From: Psychromonas marina
GTDB taxonomy: Bacteria > Pseudomonadota > Gammaproteobacteria > Enterobacterales > Psychromonadaceae
NCBI RefSeq assembly: GCF_030161115.1
Contig: NZ_BSPQ01000019.1
Span: 120,569-184,568, forward strand
DNA: 64,000 nucleotides
Direction of reading: 5' to 3'
The notes under the pieces were generated by a model, which was given only the letters and a program-made list of their open reading frames with translations, had not been told where the DNA came from and did no database searches. Below are positions 1 to 10,500 of the stretch, one piece after another (positions within the stretch are counted from its first letter, which is position 1; each line of letters begins with the position of its first letter). The translations under genes were made by a program, and so were the position numbers.

Positions 1-188
1 ACGTGCTCACCTTCACCCGTTAATTCAAAACCAAGATCTTCCTGCACGATAAAGTCTTCACAGCGTTGCTTGTAAACGCCTTTACTTGTAGGTTTACCGT
101 ATAAAAAATTAAAATCTAACGGGAAAGCTTGTTTTGGTTGTGCATCACCTTCAGGTAACGCGGGTGCTTGTTGTTCTATTTCGCTCAT
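1..188 (-). CDS. truD: tRNA pseudouridine synthase D, N-terminal part (cut by window edge)
   Basis: Only the first 62 codons are in the window; the gene runs off the left edge. TruD makes pseudouridine 13 in tRNA-Glu. The visible residues include the family's N-terminal signature: a 'YGKPTSKGVYK' stretch followed by 'CEDFIVQEDLGFELTGEGEH', which in TruD precedes the catalytic core. The ATG at 188-186 is the first start after the ispF stop (gap 28 nt), so it is the distal gene of an ftsB-ispD-ispF-truD operon, the usual order in gammaproteobacteria. The catalytic aspartate lies outside the window, so integrity cannot be judged. Confidence 0.93.
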   Translation of the reverse strand, partial: MSEIEQQAPALPEGDAQPKQAFPLDFNFLYGKPTSKGVYKQRCEDFIVQEDLGFELTGEGEH

Positions 189-216
189 TTAGGACTCTTT
201 TTTAATAACTATTTTT

Positions 217-699
217 TTAATCAGTATTTTTTAACAATAATACAACAGCATGGGTTGAGATGCCTTCACAACGCCCCACAAAACCTAACTTTTCAGTGGT
301 GGTCGCTTTGACATTCACATTGCCAATATCACTATCTAAAAGTGAAGCTATCTCGCTACGCATTGCTTGAATATGAGGAGCCATTTTAGGGGCTTGCGCG
401 GCGATGGTTACGTCTAGGTTACCAAGGTGATATCCCCTCTCTGACGCTTGCTGAAATACTTCTTTTAATAATTGACGACTATCAATACCCGCATATTTAG
501 GATCGTTATCAGGAAAGTGATGACCAATATCCCCTAAGGCTAACGCGCCTAACAATGCATCACAAATAGCATGTAATGCGACATCCCCATCTGAATGTGC
601 GATTAATCCTTGCGTATAGGGAATCTTAACTCCACCAATGGTGATAGGTCCTTGACCACCAAATTTATGTACATCAAAACCATGACCAATACGGATCAT
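217..699 (-). CDS. ispF: 2-C-methyl-D-erythritol 2,4-cyclodiphosphate synthase
   Basis: Cytoplasmic enzyme of the MEP isoprenoid pathway: cyclises CDP-methylerythritol 2-phosphate to methylerythritol cyclodiphosphate, releasing CMP. At 160 residues it has the family's normal length. Metal ligands are visible: D9 and H11 in 'GHGFDVHKF' and H43 in '[13 protein letters not shown]'. The C-terminal '[17 protein letters not shown]' is the conserved substrate/CMP-binding segment. Its ATG overlaps the ispD stop by four bases (ATGA), implying translational coupling; the substrate comes from the IspD-IspE steps. Nothing odd. Confidence 0.98.
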   Translation of the reverse strand: MIRIGHGFDVHKFGGQGPITIGGVKIPYTQGLIAHSDGDVALHAICDALLGALALGDIGHHFPDNDPKYAGIDSRQLLKEVFQQASERGYHLGNLDVTIAAQAPKMAPHIQAMRSEIASLLDSDIGNVNVKATTTEKLGFVGRCEGISTHAVVLLLKNTD

Positions 700-1385
700 C
701 TTATTTCTCCTTGGGAAAGATAAAAAGCAGCAAGCTTGAGATCCTCTTCGCGGGTTACTTTTAAATTATCAGAACGCCCCTCAACGATGTTTACAGGCAA
801 GCCAGACATCTCTAATGCAGAGGCTTCATCGGTAACTTTTTCAGGCTGTTTGTTTTCTTTGATGGCATTCATCAGGGACTGATTAATAAACATTTGCGGC
901 GTTAATGCATGCCAGAGATTATCACGCTCAACCGTATTCAGGATGCTATTGCTAGCATCACTTCGTTTCATCGTATCACGGACTTTACTGGCTAAAATTG
1001 CCCCCTGCTGATGCGCTTTTACGTTATGGATCAACTTATTTATATCGCCTGATGTAATACAAGGTCTTGCTGCATCATGCACTAAGACATAATCATCACT
1101 ATCAATTTTATTTAATGCCGCTAATACCGAGTCAACGCGCTCTGCGCCACCAACAACAGTCTCTATCTTGGGGTGTTTAGCAACAGGGAGAGAAGCAAAC
1201 CACTGATCATTTTCTGCCAATGAGACAATGACACGCTTAATTTCAGGGAGGTCAAGAAAAGGCGCTAAACTATGCTCGATAATCGTTTTATTCAGTATCG
1301 ATAAATACTGTTTGGGAATTGTTGCACCGACACGTTTGCCGATACCAGCTGCGGGAATGACCGCTACTAACTGCCTATTAACCAT
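696..1385 (-). CDS. ispD: 2-C-methyl-D-erythritol 4-phosphate cytidylyltransferase
   Basis: Transfers CMP from CTP to methylerythritol 4-phosphate, the third step of the MEP pathway. The nucleotide-binding loop '[18 protein letters not shown]' sits near the N-terminus; 'VHDAARP' and 'VTDEASALE' are the conserved substrate-binding segments and 'KVTREED' the C-terminal one. I chose the ATG at 1385. The reading frame also has a GTG at 1397 that would add four residues; neither has a strong ribosome site, so the start is uncertain by 12 nt. Lies between ftsB and ispF on the same strand, overlapping ispF by 4 nt. Confidence 0.95.
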   Translation of the reverse strand: MVNRQLVAVIPAAGIGKRVGATIPKQYLSILNKTIIEHSLAPFLDLPEIKRVIVSLAENDQWFASLPVAKHPKIETVVGGAERVDSVLAALNKIDSDDYVLVHDAARPCITSGDINKLIHNVKAHQQGAILASKVRDTMKRSDASNSILNTVERDNLWHALTPQMFINQSLMNAIKENKQPEKVTDEASALEMSGLPVNIVEGRSDNLKVTREEDLKLAAFYLSQGEIR

Positions 1386-1444
1386 TATATTATTCACTTT
1401 TAAGCGGAGTGACAGAAGACCGTTATTACACGCTTTTATTACGG

Positions 1445-1717
1445 CTACTTAGGTATGATACGGAAGAATGTTTCTCCCTGTTTGACTAACCCGAGCTCAT
1501 TGCGCGCACGCTCTTCAATCGCATCAGACCCCAATTTCAAATCATAAATTTCAGAAAACATCATTTGATTACGTAGTTGCAACTCTGCATTACTCTCATT
1601 TGCTAATGCAACTTCTTGCAATAATTGGTGATGATCTTGCCATCCATTTTTCCCCCACCACAGGTGATATTGCTCAAGGGCAAACACAAACAGTACAAGA
1701 ACAAAAAAGAAACGCAT
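1445..1717 (-). CDS. ftsB: Cell division protein FtsB
   Basis: Small bitopic inner-membrane protein of the divisome that forms the FtsQ-FtsL-FtsB complex and helps activate septal peptidoglycan synthesis. The 90 residues show a short cytoplasmic start, one membrane segment (about residues 3-20) and a periplasmic coiled coil; the segment 'ERARNELGLVKQGETFFRI' near the end is the conserved FtsB/DivIC tail. It is the first gene of the ftsB-ispD-ispF-truD run. About 60 nt separate it from ispD. Confidence 0.95.
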   Translation of the reverse strand: MRFFFVLVLFVFALEQYHLWWGKNGWQDHHQLLQEVALANESNAELQLRNQMMFSEIYDLKLGSDAIEERARNELGLVKQGETFFRIIPK

Positions 1718-1840
1718 CGAAAATCACCTTTAAAAAAGTTGTAGTTGATTATCTTACATTGAAACTAGTCAAAAGATAAAAAATTTATTCATTTTAGCGT
1801 TACCACTTAAAGTCAGTAAAATAAGTGGCAACGGAATTGA

Positions 1841-2407
1841 TTAAGCTTTTTTCCAAAAAAGTAGTTTATCTTCTAATTCAGGAAAACGTGGGTGAATAAA
1901 TAACTTATAACCGGTAATACCAGCAACAATTATCTTAATAACTACCATCTGCTCAATTCCTAATAGGTAATAAGCATAACCGCCAACAAATGCAGATAAA
2001 AGCATGAAAGATTGGAATATACGAATTTTTTTAACGCTGAGAGCGGTCAAAATAATCACAAAATCAACCCAAGTGAGCAATAAACCTAGTGAAGGGTCTG
2101 CCAAATAAGAATTAACAGCGAAATAGAGGAAATACAATAAACCTGCAATCATCAACGCAAGAGATAGATTAATTATTTTTTTAGGCATATTAGTGAAATC
2201 ACAAAGGTATCGATAAAGCGTAACGCTGCCCACAACCAAGTTGAGCAGTACTTTTGGTAATACACCAATCATAAAGCCCCATATCACATCATTCGCTACC
2301 GATAGAAACGACGCTAAGCGCATATGTTTCATACCATTAAAAACAAGCAGGAAAATATAAAATCCAACACTGGTCCAGCCTAATACTTCAATTACCAAGT
2401 CCATCAC
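1841..2407 (-). CDS. Small multi-spanning inner membrane protein, function unknown
   Basis: 188 residues with five to six hydrophobic stretches (roughly 4-26, 38-64, 80-100, 108-125, 130-150, 153-170) and few charges, so an integral membrane protein. The architecture resembles the YgjV-type inner membrane proteins (a small family of about 180 residues), but I recognise no diagnostic motif and give no symbol. It is isolated: 123 nt downstream is ftsB, and upstream is the guaA terminator. It ends in a charged tail 'PRFPELEDKLLFWKKA'. The alternative start M2 would shorten it by one residue. Confidence 0.75.
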   Translation of the reverse strand: MMDLVIEVLGWTSVGFYIFLLVFNGMKHMRLASFLSVANDVIWGFMIGVLPKVLLNLVVGSVTLYRYLCDFTNMPKKIINLSLALMIAGLLYFLYFAVNSYLADPSLGLLLTWVDFVIILTALSVKKIRIFQSFMLLSAFVGGYAYYLLGIEQMVVIKIIVAGITGYKLFIHPRFPELEDKLLFWKKA

Positions 2408-2509
2408 TTAAATCCTAAAAACAAAAAGCGCATAATACTACAAATCACCTTAAAATATGAGCATAAAAACCGCTCTACTGAAGATATAATCGGCTGCTAA
2501 ATTAAAGGC

Positions 2510-2538
2510 AAAAAAAAACGCTCAATGAGCGTTTTTTT
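2510..2538 (-). terminator. Rho-independent terminator downstream of guaA
   Basis: AACGCTC-AAT-GAGCGTT hairpin with an A-run before and a T-run after on the plus strand, so it can act in both directions. It lies 20 nt past the guaA stop and also faces the start of the unknown membrane gene. Confidence 0.85.
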
Positions 2539-2558
2539 ATCATGCTATAGGAAACTAA

Positions 2559-4139
2559 TTATTCCCATTCGATAGTTGCAGGCGGCTTGCCAGATACATC
2601 GTAAACAACACGTGAGATACCGTCTATTTCATTAATAATACGATTTGAAACATGACCGATTAAATCGTACGGTAAGTGTGACCAACGCGCCGTCATAAAG
2701 TCGATAGTTTCAACACAACGAAGTGAAACAACCCAATCGTACTTACGACAATCGCCCATAACGCCAACAGAGCGTACTGGTAGGAATACGACAAATGCTT
2801 GGCTTACTTTATGGTAAAGATCAGCTTTGTGTAACTCTTCGATGAAGATAGCATCTGCACGACGTAATAGGTCACAGTACTCTTTTTTCACTTCACCAAG
2901 AACACGTACACCTAAACCAGGTCCAGGGAATGGATGGCGGTATAACATGTCGTACGGTAAACCTAGCTCTAAACCAATTTTACGTACTTCATCTTTAAAT
3001 AGTTCGCGTAATGGCTCAACTAAACCCATTTCCATATCATCTGGTAATCCGCCAACATTATGGTGAGATTTGATAACATGTGCTTTACCGTTTTTAGAAG
3101 CAGCAGACTCGATAACATCTGGGTAAATCGTACCCTGTGCTAACCATTTCGCATTTTTTAGTTTTTTCGATTCTTCATCAAAAATTTCAACAAATACACG
3201 GCCGATAATTTTACGTTTCGCTTCAGGCTCACTTTCGCCAGCCATTTGCTCAAGGAAACGATGCTCAGCATTTACGTGGATGATGTTTAATCCAAAGCGA
3301 TCACCAAACATATCCATTACTTGCTGACCTTCGTTTAAACGAAGTAAACCATTATCAACAAATACACAGGTCAGTTTGTCGCCAATAGCACGTTGTAATA
3401 ACATCGCAACAACAGATGAGTCAACACCACCAGAAAGGCCTAGGATAACTTCGTCATCACCAATCTGTTCTTTCATACGTGCAACAGCATCTTCGATGAT
3501 AGAGTTTGACGTCCAAAGTCCATCACAACCACAGATATCTTTAACAAAGTGAGAAAGCATACGCTCACCTTGACGAGTATGTGTTACTTCTGGGTGGAAC
3601 TGTACGCCGTAAAAACGTTTTTCTTCATTGGCCATCGCTGCAAATTGACAGGTTGCTGTGTTAGCAACTGTTACAAAACCTTCAGGAATAGCCGACACTT
3701 TATCACCGTGGCTCATCCAAACGTCTAACAGTGCTTTACCGTCAGCAGAAACTGCGTCTTCAATTGATTTAAACAGTTCAGAAGGTGTTTGCATTTCGAT
3801 TTGAGCATAACCAAACTCGCCCTCGCCTTCACCTTTTATCACTTCGCCGCCAAGCTGTTTCGACATGGTTTGCATGCCGTAACAGATACCTAATACAGGT
3901 ACGCCTGCATTAAATACATACTCAGGAGCACGCGGAGAACCTTCAGCGGTTACGCTTTCAGGGCCACCAGCTAATACGATACCATTTGGGTTAAACTCTT
4001 TAATGTCTTCTTCAGAAACATCCCAGCTCCAAAGCTCACAGTACACCCCGATTTCACGGATACGACGCGCGATAAGTTGAGTATATTGCGAACCAAAATC
4101 TAAGATTAAGATACGTTGTTCATGGATATTCGTAGTCAT
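2559..4139 (-). CDS. guaA: GMP synthase (glutamine-hydrolysing)
   Basis: Converts XMP to GMP with ATP and ammonia from glutamine; last step of de novo GMP synthesis. Three parts are visible: class I amidotransferase (about 1-200) with nucleophile C86 in 'GICYGMQ' and the 'HPEV' histidine/glutamate pair; ATP-pyrophosphatase with P-loop '[13 protein letters not shown]' (about 233-245); and the C-terminal dimerisation domain ending 'PPATIEWE'. 526 residues matches the family (E. coli 525). It follows guaB on the same strand but is separated by 293 nt including a terminator-like hairpin, so the pair is probably only partly co-transcribed. Confidence 0.99.
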   Translation of the reverse strand: MTTNIHEQRILILDFGSQYTQLIARRIREIGVYCELWSWDVSEEDIKEFNPNGIVLAGGPESVTAEGSPRAPEYVFNAGVPVLGICYGMQTMSKQLGGEVIKGEGEGEFGYAQIEMQTPSELFKSIEDAVSADGKALLDVWMSHGDKVSAIPEGFVTVANTATCQFAAMANEEKRFYGVQFHPEVTHTRQGERMLSHFVKDICGCDGLWTSNSIIEDAVARMKEQIGDDEVILGLSGGVDSSVVAMLLQRAIGDKLTCVFVDNGLLRLNEGQQVMDMFGDRFGLNIIHVNAEHRFLEQMAGESEPEAKRKIIGRVFVEIFDEESKKLKNAKWLAQGTIYPDVIESAASKNGKAHVIKSHHNVGGLPDDMEMGLVEPLRELFKDEVRKIGLELGLPYDMLYRHPFPGPGLGVRVLGEVKKEYCDLLRRADAIFIEELHKADLYHKVSQAFVVFLPVRSVGVMGDCRKYDWVVSLRCVETIDFMTARWSHLPYDLIGHVSNRIINEIDGISRVVYDVSGKPPATIEWE

Positions 4140-4249
4140 TTTTATTCCTTTTGTGTAAATACTTGAGGCAGCTATTATCGCGTTGAGTATTTACGATCAA
4201 TTTTTTAACACAAGATTAGTCGTGCTAACAGATCATTTTAAAAATAATA

Positions 4250-4272
4250 AAAGAGGATTTTCATCCTCTTTA
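4250..4272 (-). terminator. Terminator-like hairpin between guaB and guaA
   Basis: AAAGAGGAT-TTTC-ATCCTCTTT stem-loop followed on the minus strand by TTATTATTTT. It is about 160 nt past the guaB stop and 110 nt before guaA, so it probably ends or attenuates guaB transcripts. The 293-nt spacer holds no reading frame I would call. Confidence 0.65.
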
Positions 4273-4432
4273 TAAATTTAGTTCACCACTAGGCAAGCGG
4301 ATTCTACCTGTAACTGTATATTGAAGATAACTGTTTCTGCATAGAAATTTATAACCGCAAAACAACAATAATATCAACAACATCAGCAACTACTTTCAGG
4401 CTGCTAAAGACAACACTGAAAGCATAAACAGG

Positions 4433-5899
4433 CTAGCTACCAGAGCGGTAATTAGGCGCTTCTTTAGTGATCGCTACATCATGCACGTGGCTTTCGCCCA
4501 TACCGGCACTAGTAATCTTCACAAACATCGCTTTAGTGTTCATCTCATGAATGGTTGCACAACCCGTAAGACCCATTGAAGAGCGTACACCGCCCATCTG
4601 CTGATGAATGATCTCTTTTACTTTACCTTTATATGCAACGCGACCTTCAATACCTTCAGGTACTAATTTGTCAGCTGCATTATCGCTTTGGAAGTAACGA
4701 TCCGATGAACCTTGAGACATCGCGCCTAAAGAACCCATACCACGGTATGACTTGTATGAACGACCTTGGTATAAAATGATTTCGCCTGGAGATTCTTCCG
4801 TACCTGCAAACATACTACCCATCATTACACATGATGCGCCCGCTGCGAGTGCTTTGGCGATATCACCAGAGAAACGAATACCACCATCGGCAATAACTGG
4901 AATACCAGTACCTTCAAGTGCTTCAACTGCATCTGAGATAGCTGTGATTTGCGGAACACCAACGCCTGTTACGATACGTGTCGTACAGATTGAACCTGGG
5001 CCGATGCCCACTTTAACTGCGCTACAACCAGCAGCAACTAATGCTTTAGCACCGTCACCCGTTGCAACATTACCACCGATAATTTGTAGATCTGGGTAGC
5101 TTGCGCGTGTTGCTTTAATGCGATCTAAAACGCCTTGAGAGTGGCCGTGTGAAGAATCGATTAACAGTACGTCAACGCCCGCTTCAACTAACGCATCAAT
5201 ACGCTCTTCGTTACCAGCACCAGCGCCTACAGCAGCACCAACACGTAAACGACCTAATTCGTCTTTACATGCATTTGGTTTACGTTCTGCTTTACGGAAA
5301 TCTTTAACCGTGATCATGCCTTTAAGCTTAAAGTTATCATCAGTTAATAATACTTTTTCGATACGTTTCGCGTGCATTAACGCTTCGATTTCATCACGAG
5401 GTGTATTTGGTTTTGCAGTCACTAGATCTGCTTTACCTGTCATTACCGCAGAAACAGGTTTTGCTAAATCCGTTTCAAAAAGTACATCACGACCAGTAAT
5501 AATACCAACTAGTTCGCCCGATGCTTCTACCACTGGGTAACCAGCAAAGCCATGCTGCTCTGTTAATTCTTTAATTTGGCCTAATGTTGTTTCAGGAGAA
5601 ACGGTAACCGGCGCTGCAACCACACCACTTTCGTGAATTTTAACTAAACGAACTTGTTCAGCTTGCACTTCGATTGACATGTTTTTGTGGATAAAACCGA
5701 TACCACCCTCTTGAGCTAGAGCAATTGCAAAACGCGCTTCAGTTACAGTATCCATCGCAGCAGACAAAATTGGAATGTTCATTTGGATGGTTTGTGTTAG
5801 TTGCGTTTTTAAATCCGCAGTGTTTGGAAGTACAGTCGAATGAGCTGGTACTAGTAATACATCATCAAAAGTTAATGCATCTTTGGCAATTCGTAGCAT
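4433..5899 (-). CDS. guaB: Inosine-5'-monophosphate dehydrogenase
   Basis: Oxidises IMP to XMP with NAD, the committed step to GMP. TIM-barrel enzyme with two CBS domains inserted (about 93-205). Catalytic loop '[13 protein letters not shown]' carries the nucleophilic Cys (about 305), and '[10 protein letters not shown]' is the active-site flap region. I start it at the ATG at 5899: this gives 488 residues, the E. coli length, and the standard '[13 protein letters not shown]' opening; a TTG two codons upstream is ignored. An AAGTGAG-like ribosome site precedes it. Divergent from xseA; a perfect 21-bp palindrome lies 37 nt upstream. Confidence 0.99.
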   Translation of the reverse strand: MLRIAKDALTFDDVLLVPAHSTVLPNTADLKTQLTQTIQMNIPILSAAMDTVTEARFAIALAQEGGIGFIHKNMSIEVQAEQVRLVKIHESGVVAAPVTVSPETTLGQIKELTEQHGFAGYPVVEASGELVGIITGRDVLFETDLAKPVSAVMTGKADLVTAKPNTPRDEIEALMHAKRIEKVLLTDDNFKLKGMITVKDFRKAERKPNACKDELGRLRVGAAVGAGAGNEERIDALVEAGVDVLLIDSSHGHSQGVLDRIKATRASYPDLQIIGGNVATGDGAKALVAAGCSAVKVGIGPGSICTTRIVTGVGVPQITAISDAVEALEGTGIPVIADGGIRFSGDIAKALAAGASCVMMGSMFAGTEESPGEIILYQGRSYKSYRGMGSLGAMSQGSSDRYFQSDNAADKLVPEGIEGRVAYKGKVKEIIHQQMGGVRSSMGLTGCATIHEMNTKAMFVKITSAGMGESHVHDVAITKEAPNYRSGS

Positions 5900-5936
5900 T
5901 TGCAATATCTCACTTATAGTTGGGAGGATTGTTCAT

Positions 5937-5957
5937 TACCCAATAATCTATTGGGTA
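5937..5957. promoter_or_regulatory. Perfect 9-bp inverted repeat in guaB-xseA spacer
   Basis: TACCCAATA-ATC-TATTGGGTA: nine paired bases with a 3-nt centre, 37 nt upstream of the guaB ATG. The tight spacing suits an operator for a dimeric regulator or a small hairpin in the guaB leader. I do not recognise it as a PurR or other known site. Confidence 0.45.
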
Positions 5958-6133
5958 TGATATTGCGGATGGATTTTAATCGTTTTGTGACGTAAGCACA
6001 ATTAAAAAATTACATTTCATACATTCTTTTTATTTTGTGGTTAATAGCAGACAGAATCGATTAATCTGTCATTGGCAACAAGTAGCAAATCAATGTTAAT
6101 ATTGGCTTCTATTTCTCTGTCAGTGAAGCACCT

Positions 6134-7462
6134 ATGAACTCTCAAAACAGTAATATATATAGTGTCAGTAGCCTCAACCGTGCTGCTAAGTCACTTTTAG
6201 AGACCGGCCTAGGTGTTATCTGGTTATCGGGTGAAATTTCCAACCTCACTATCGCTGTTTCCGGACATTGGTATTTCACGCTAAAAGATCACAGTGCCGC
6301 AGTACGCTGCGCGATGTTTAAGGGTAATAATCGTCGTACCGGTTTTACACCAACGCATGGTCAGCAAGTATTAGTCCGTGCGAAGCTAAGCCTTTATGAA
6401 GCGCGTGGCGACTATCAACTGATCGTTGAGAGCATGCAACCTGAAGGTGATGGATTATTAAAGCAGCAGTTCGAACAGCTTAAATGTCAGTTAGCGGCCG
6501 ACGGCCTTTTTTCTGAGCAGCATAAAAAACCATTACCGCAAATCATCAAACGCGTTGGTATTATCACCTCCTCAACAGGTGCCGCATTGCACGATATTTT
6601 AAGTGTGCTTAAGCGTCGAGATCCGCGTTTACAGGTAGTGATCTACCCAAGCCAAGTGCAAGGTGCAGGCAGTGGTGATTCCGTTGCCGCACAAATAGCA
6701 CTGGCTAATCAGCGTGAAGAGTGTGATCTGTTAATTGTTGGTCGTGGTGGTGGTTCATTGGAAGATTTGTGGTGTTTTAATGAAGCAGTCGTCGCACACG
6801 CTATTTTTAATAGCCAATTACCTATCATTAGCGCAGTCGGTCATGAGATAGATGTCACGATCAGTGATTTTGTTGCCGATGTACGCGCAGCAACGCCCTC
6901 TGCCGCCGCTGAATTAGTAAGCCAAAATAAAGCCTTTGTCAGCACCCAACTAGATACACTGGTGAACCGCTTAAAAGCAGCGATGCAGTCGAGCCTACAC
7001 CGTCAACAACATCAACACGCATTGCTTAATGAAAAACTGCTAACTCAAGATCCAAAACATAAGCTACAACAGCAAACATTAGTGTCTGATGAACTGAGTT
7101 TACGATTGCAACACGCAATGAGTGCACTCCTTAATCGCAAACAACAACGTCAGAATCACCTGACTTCAGGGCTCATGCAACATAGCCCAGAACAAACGGT
7201 TAATCTTGAATTACAAAAACAGGCACAATTAAAAACACGCTTAAAAAATGCGATGCACAATAAACTCAAGCAGAGCGAAACAGACCTACAAAACAATATA
7301 AGCCAACTGAATACAGTGAGTCCATTAGCAACGCTAGCGCGTGGTTATGCGATCGTAAAAGATGACAAAGGCAGAGTGACTACCGATGCTAGTAAATTGA
7401 ATAGTGGTGATCAGGTTGAAGTGCGATTAGATAAAGGGCTGTTTAAGGCGCAGGTGATTTAA
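6134..7462 (+). CDS. xseA: Exodeoxyribonuclease VII large subunit
   Basis: Catalytic subunit of exonuclease VII, which degrades single-stranded DNA processively from both ends and acts in repair with XseB (not in the window). The N-terminal OB-fold (about 5-105; 'WLSGEISNL', 'HWYFTLKD') binds ssDNA; the nuclease domain carries 'ALHDILSVLKRRDP', 'DLLIVGRGGGSLEDLW' and 'AVGHEIDVTISDFVADVRAATPS'; a long glutamine-rich coiled coil follows, then the C-terminal 'TLARGYAIV' motif. 442 residues is close to E. coli (456). Divergent from guaB, as in E. coli. Confidence 0.98.
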   Translation: MNSQNSNIYSVSSLNRAAKSLLETGLGVIWLSGEISNLTIAVSGHWYFTLKDHSAAVRCAMFKGNNRRTGFTPTHGQQVLVRAKLSLYEARGDYQLIVESMQPEGDGLLKQQFEQLKCQLAADGLFSEQHKKPLPQIIKRVGIITSSTGAALHDILSVLKRRDPRLQVVIYPSQVQGAGSGDSVAAQIALANQREECDLLIVGRGGGSLEDLWCFNEAVVAHAIFNSQLPIISAVGHEIDVTISDFVADVRAATPSAAAELVSQNKAFVSTQLDTLVNRLKAAMQSSLHRQQHQHALLNEKLLTQDPKHKLQQQTLVSDELSLRLQHAMSALLNRKQQRQNHLTSGLMQHSPEQTVNLELQKQAQLKTRLKNAMHNKLKQSETDLQNNISQLNTVSPLATLARGYAIVKDDKGRVTTDASKLNSGDQVEVRLDKGLFKAQVI

Positions 7463-7463
7463 A

Positions 7464-7547
7464 ACAGCTGTTAGCGGTTAGCTTTCAGTTGTCAGTAAAA
7501 GTGCATTAAAACTGATAGCTGACAGCTAAAAACTGATCGCTGCTGTT
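7464..7547. repeat. Dispersed palindromic element, family A, copy 1
   Basis: Imperfect inverted repeat about 84 nt long. The left arm runs AACAGC...TTAGCGGTTAGCTTTCAG, the right arm ACTGATAGCTGACAGCT...GCTGTT. It fills the space between the converging xseA and mshQ genes and its right end touches the mshQ stop codon. A second copy at 31252-31321 shares TTAGCGGTTAGCT and CTGATAGCTGA blocks in the same order. Likely folds into a long hairpin in RNA from either side and may end both transcripts. Confidence 0.7.
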
Positions 7548-10500
7548 AATCAAAGGTCTGCATTCGGTAGATAATGCGATCGTTGCCGCGGAACAGACCA
7601 AACTCCACATAGCCTTTAATGCAATCATTTAATCCCGCATTAGCACCTTTACATTCAACTTCATTGCCGCTATCCAATAACCAAGGCGCAACGCTATGCA
7701 GTTCGATAAAGTAGTTCATTTTTCCACGTAGTTGAGGAGCAGAAAACTCAAAATGGCTTTGCCCAGAAATTAGAGGGGAATTTAAAATGGTTAAATTTGT
7801 TTTTGCCGTTATATCATTTTCCGTTCCCGCTAGTGTTTCTTTCTCTACTTGTGTTGCAACTAGGGTTGTACAGTCATCACGTTTAAAAGGAACAAACTGA
7901 GTACCATCAAAATAGGTGGCTTCAACGAGGGTTCGTATCGATTGAAACTCACTGCCGTGACCATTACCCGCTTGCAGTCTGCCATGGACGATATCGTTTA
8001 AGTCTCCGAGCAAACACTGATCTATGAAAGCAGAAGAAAATTCATTACACGAAGTCTCACTGTCAGTTTTTAGTTGCTCACCATCCACACCGGTTAATTT
8101 TATAAAATAATCAATAGCACTATTATCATCGATTAGGAAAGGCCCTTGCGCAGTAGTTCTATCTCGATCTACTCCGATATATGATGGGGAAAGCGTAAAC
8201 ACACCTCCACTCCAATCACTTTTCGAGTAATAATTAACTGCGGGAGATAGCTTTTCTTGCAATACTGATAACTCATCATTGCTTTGGTCTCGCGCAAACT
8301 GCTCAAAGCTTTCGGCAACAGGGTAACCAAAGCTATCATCATAGTTTAAAGTGGTGTCTGTCGCCCCCTGTGGGTGTGCTGTTAGTTTATAAGTAACCCC
8401 TATCTCCTCTTGGCCTAAATAACTAAAATCACCTGAATCACTAGAACAACTTGATATTGCAATAAAACTATCAGCGGTAAGCGCTAGATAATCTGGAAAA
8501 AAACGCCCTACCGTTGTCAGAATGTTATTATCACCTGCATCTTTTTCCGCGTTAATATGGTTACCTGCCACTAAGTAATTTTTCCCCTCTGCATATAAAT
8601 CAATACTGCCGACTTCGCTATAAGCAAGTCTCGGAGAATTTTTTGATGATGCTGTCGTTTTGAATGTAGGTGATGAAGCACCGCTAGGTGAATATAATGT
8701 ACCTAATTCGCCAGAGGTAGGAAAAACAAGTTGTGGGGTGACTTCAATTACATCACCGTCATCACTGCCATTGTAAAAGTTTGGTGCTGTTGATGTACAC
8801 CCTATAGAATTATCACAATCAATTAATGCCTGTATCGTTACCGTAAATGTATCGACAGCATCAGCAATCCCACCTGTGTAGTTAGTATAACTAGCCCGAA
8901 TAAACCCATCTCCGATCCCTTTGGTACTCGGGTTACTTATTGGGTTACCAGTATTGTCTGTATAACCATTTATATTGGAAATTTTTATTGCAAAGGGGTT
9001 AACGATAGTTTGTGCACTGCCCGTTATGGAAGGGTTATCGACATCTACAACATTGATATTTATTTTCCCTGCGTCTGGGTAATTAACACCGACAGTTGCC
9101 TCTCCAAGCAAAAACACTAAGGCTAAATTAACTGGGTCGCTATTTATAGGTAATGGCTGTGTTGTTTCCATTTCGTTGTTATCTTTATCTGCATAGATAA
9201 TTTGCACCTCTGTTGCAGAGCTATTTGGCGTTACATAATCAGAATTAAATGCAATACTCGAGGGATTATAAGACTCACAAACATTACTTTCATCGGCTTT
9301 AATTGCTGTAAGCTTAAGGCTGAACTCTTTGTTAGCTGTGTTAATACAATGGCTAACACCACTTGTATCAGAGATATTTTTATCACACTCTAACGTCGTT
9401 TTAATTAAAGCGGGGTGAAAAGTAATCTCTTCTGAAGTCGTACTAATTCCCCCTTCATTTACTGTTACAGTGAGTTTTTCATTAGCGGTTGGATTAGATA
9501 ACCCTAGCGTCGCAGAGCCTTTATCATCTTCATCAAACGAGTAAGTCGCCTCTCCATTGCCTTTATCAGTCAATATCCCTTTCGCGCCCATGGTACTCCA
9601 AGTTGTTAAAACAGAAGCTTGCTCTGCTTTTAAAGTGACTTCTTTAGCATAACTTTCAATCAAATCACCATCAGCATTTTCCACTCTTATTGTTACGGCA
9701 TGAGGCTCACAAGTTAATGCATCGCTGTTAGTAATAATTTCAAAACGATATTCATCGGGGGAAGGAGGGGATGTACCTGGACACTGCCCGTCTGTAATTT
9801 GCGCAAACTGTTTTAATTCAATCAAACCTTCCGAGTAAACCGTTCCATTTACCGTTGCCGAGTTTTTAAGCTCGACATCACCAGTTGCATAAATATTGCC
9901 ATTGAAAATACTGCGATTATTGAGTGTCACGGTTCCATCAACATATAACCCGTCATAACCACTCGGAACCGTATACTCATCTCCCTGACCTAGCCTAAAA
10001 TAATTATCAGGTTCAATTTTATAATTACTTAAATCTGGTGCAATATCACAAATATTTTCTGTCGGTGGATTACCATCCCACGGTTGGGAGCAATCTTCAC
10101 CAACAAATATATTGTCGTAAGAAATATTAGAACCATCATCTATATCTGTATCATCGACTCCTGATTTACCACAAATTTTACCATTCTGTTTAGAGACATC
10201 ACCAATTAAATAAACAACACCATCTGCGACGACATCACCATTAGGAATTGTAGCCCCATCTTTTAATGTAATATTTCCCTCGGCGTAGACATGCCCATTT
10301 TGTACTGTTCCCGCTTCGATAATAATATTACCACCAGCATCAATATTATTATTAACCCTAGAACCAGCTTTCAACGTAATATCGCCATCAGCGGAAACAC
10401 TACCATTTTGCACTGTTGCGTCTTCGATAATGACATTACCACCAGCCGTAACACTATTATTAACTAGAGCCCCATCTGTTAAAGTGATATTTCCTCCAGC

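Noticed and set aside
1228..1452. 74-codon plus-strand frame
   Set aside because: Lies antisense within ispD, with no family and composition of a shadow frame.
2827..3066. 79-codon plus-strand frame
   Set aside because: Antisense shadow of guaA.
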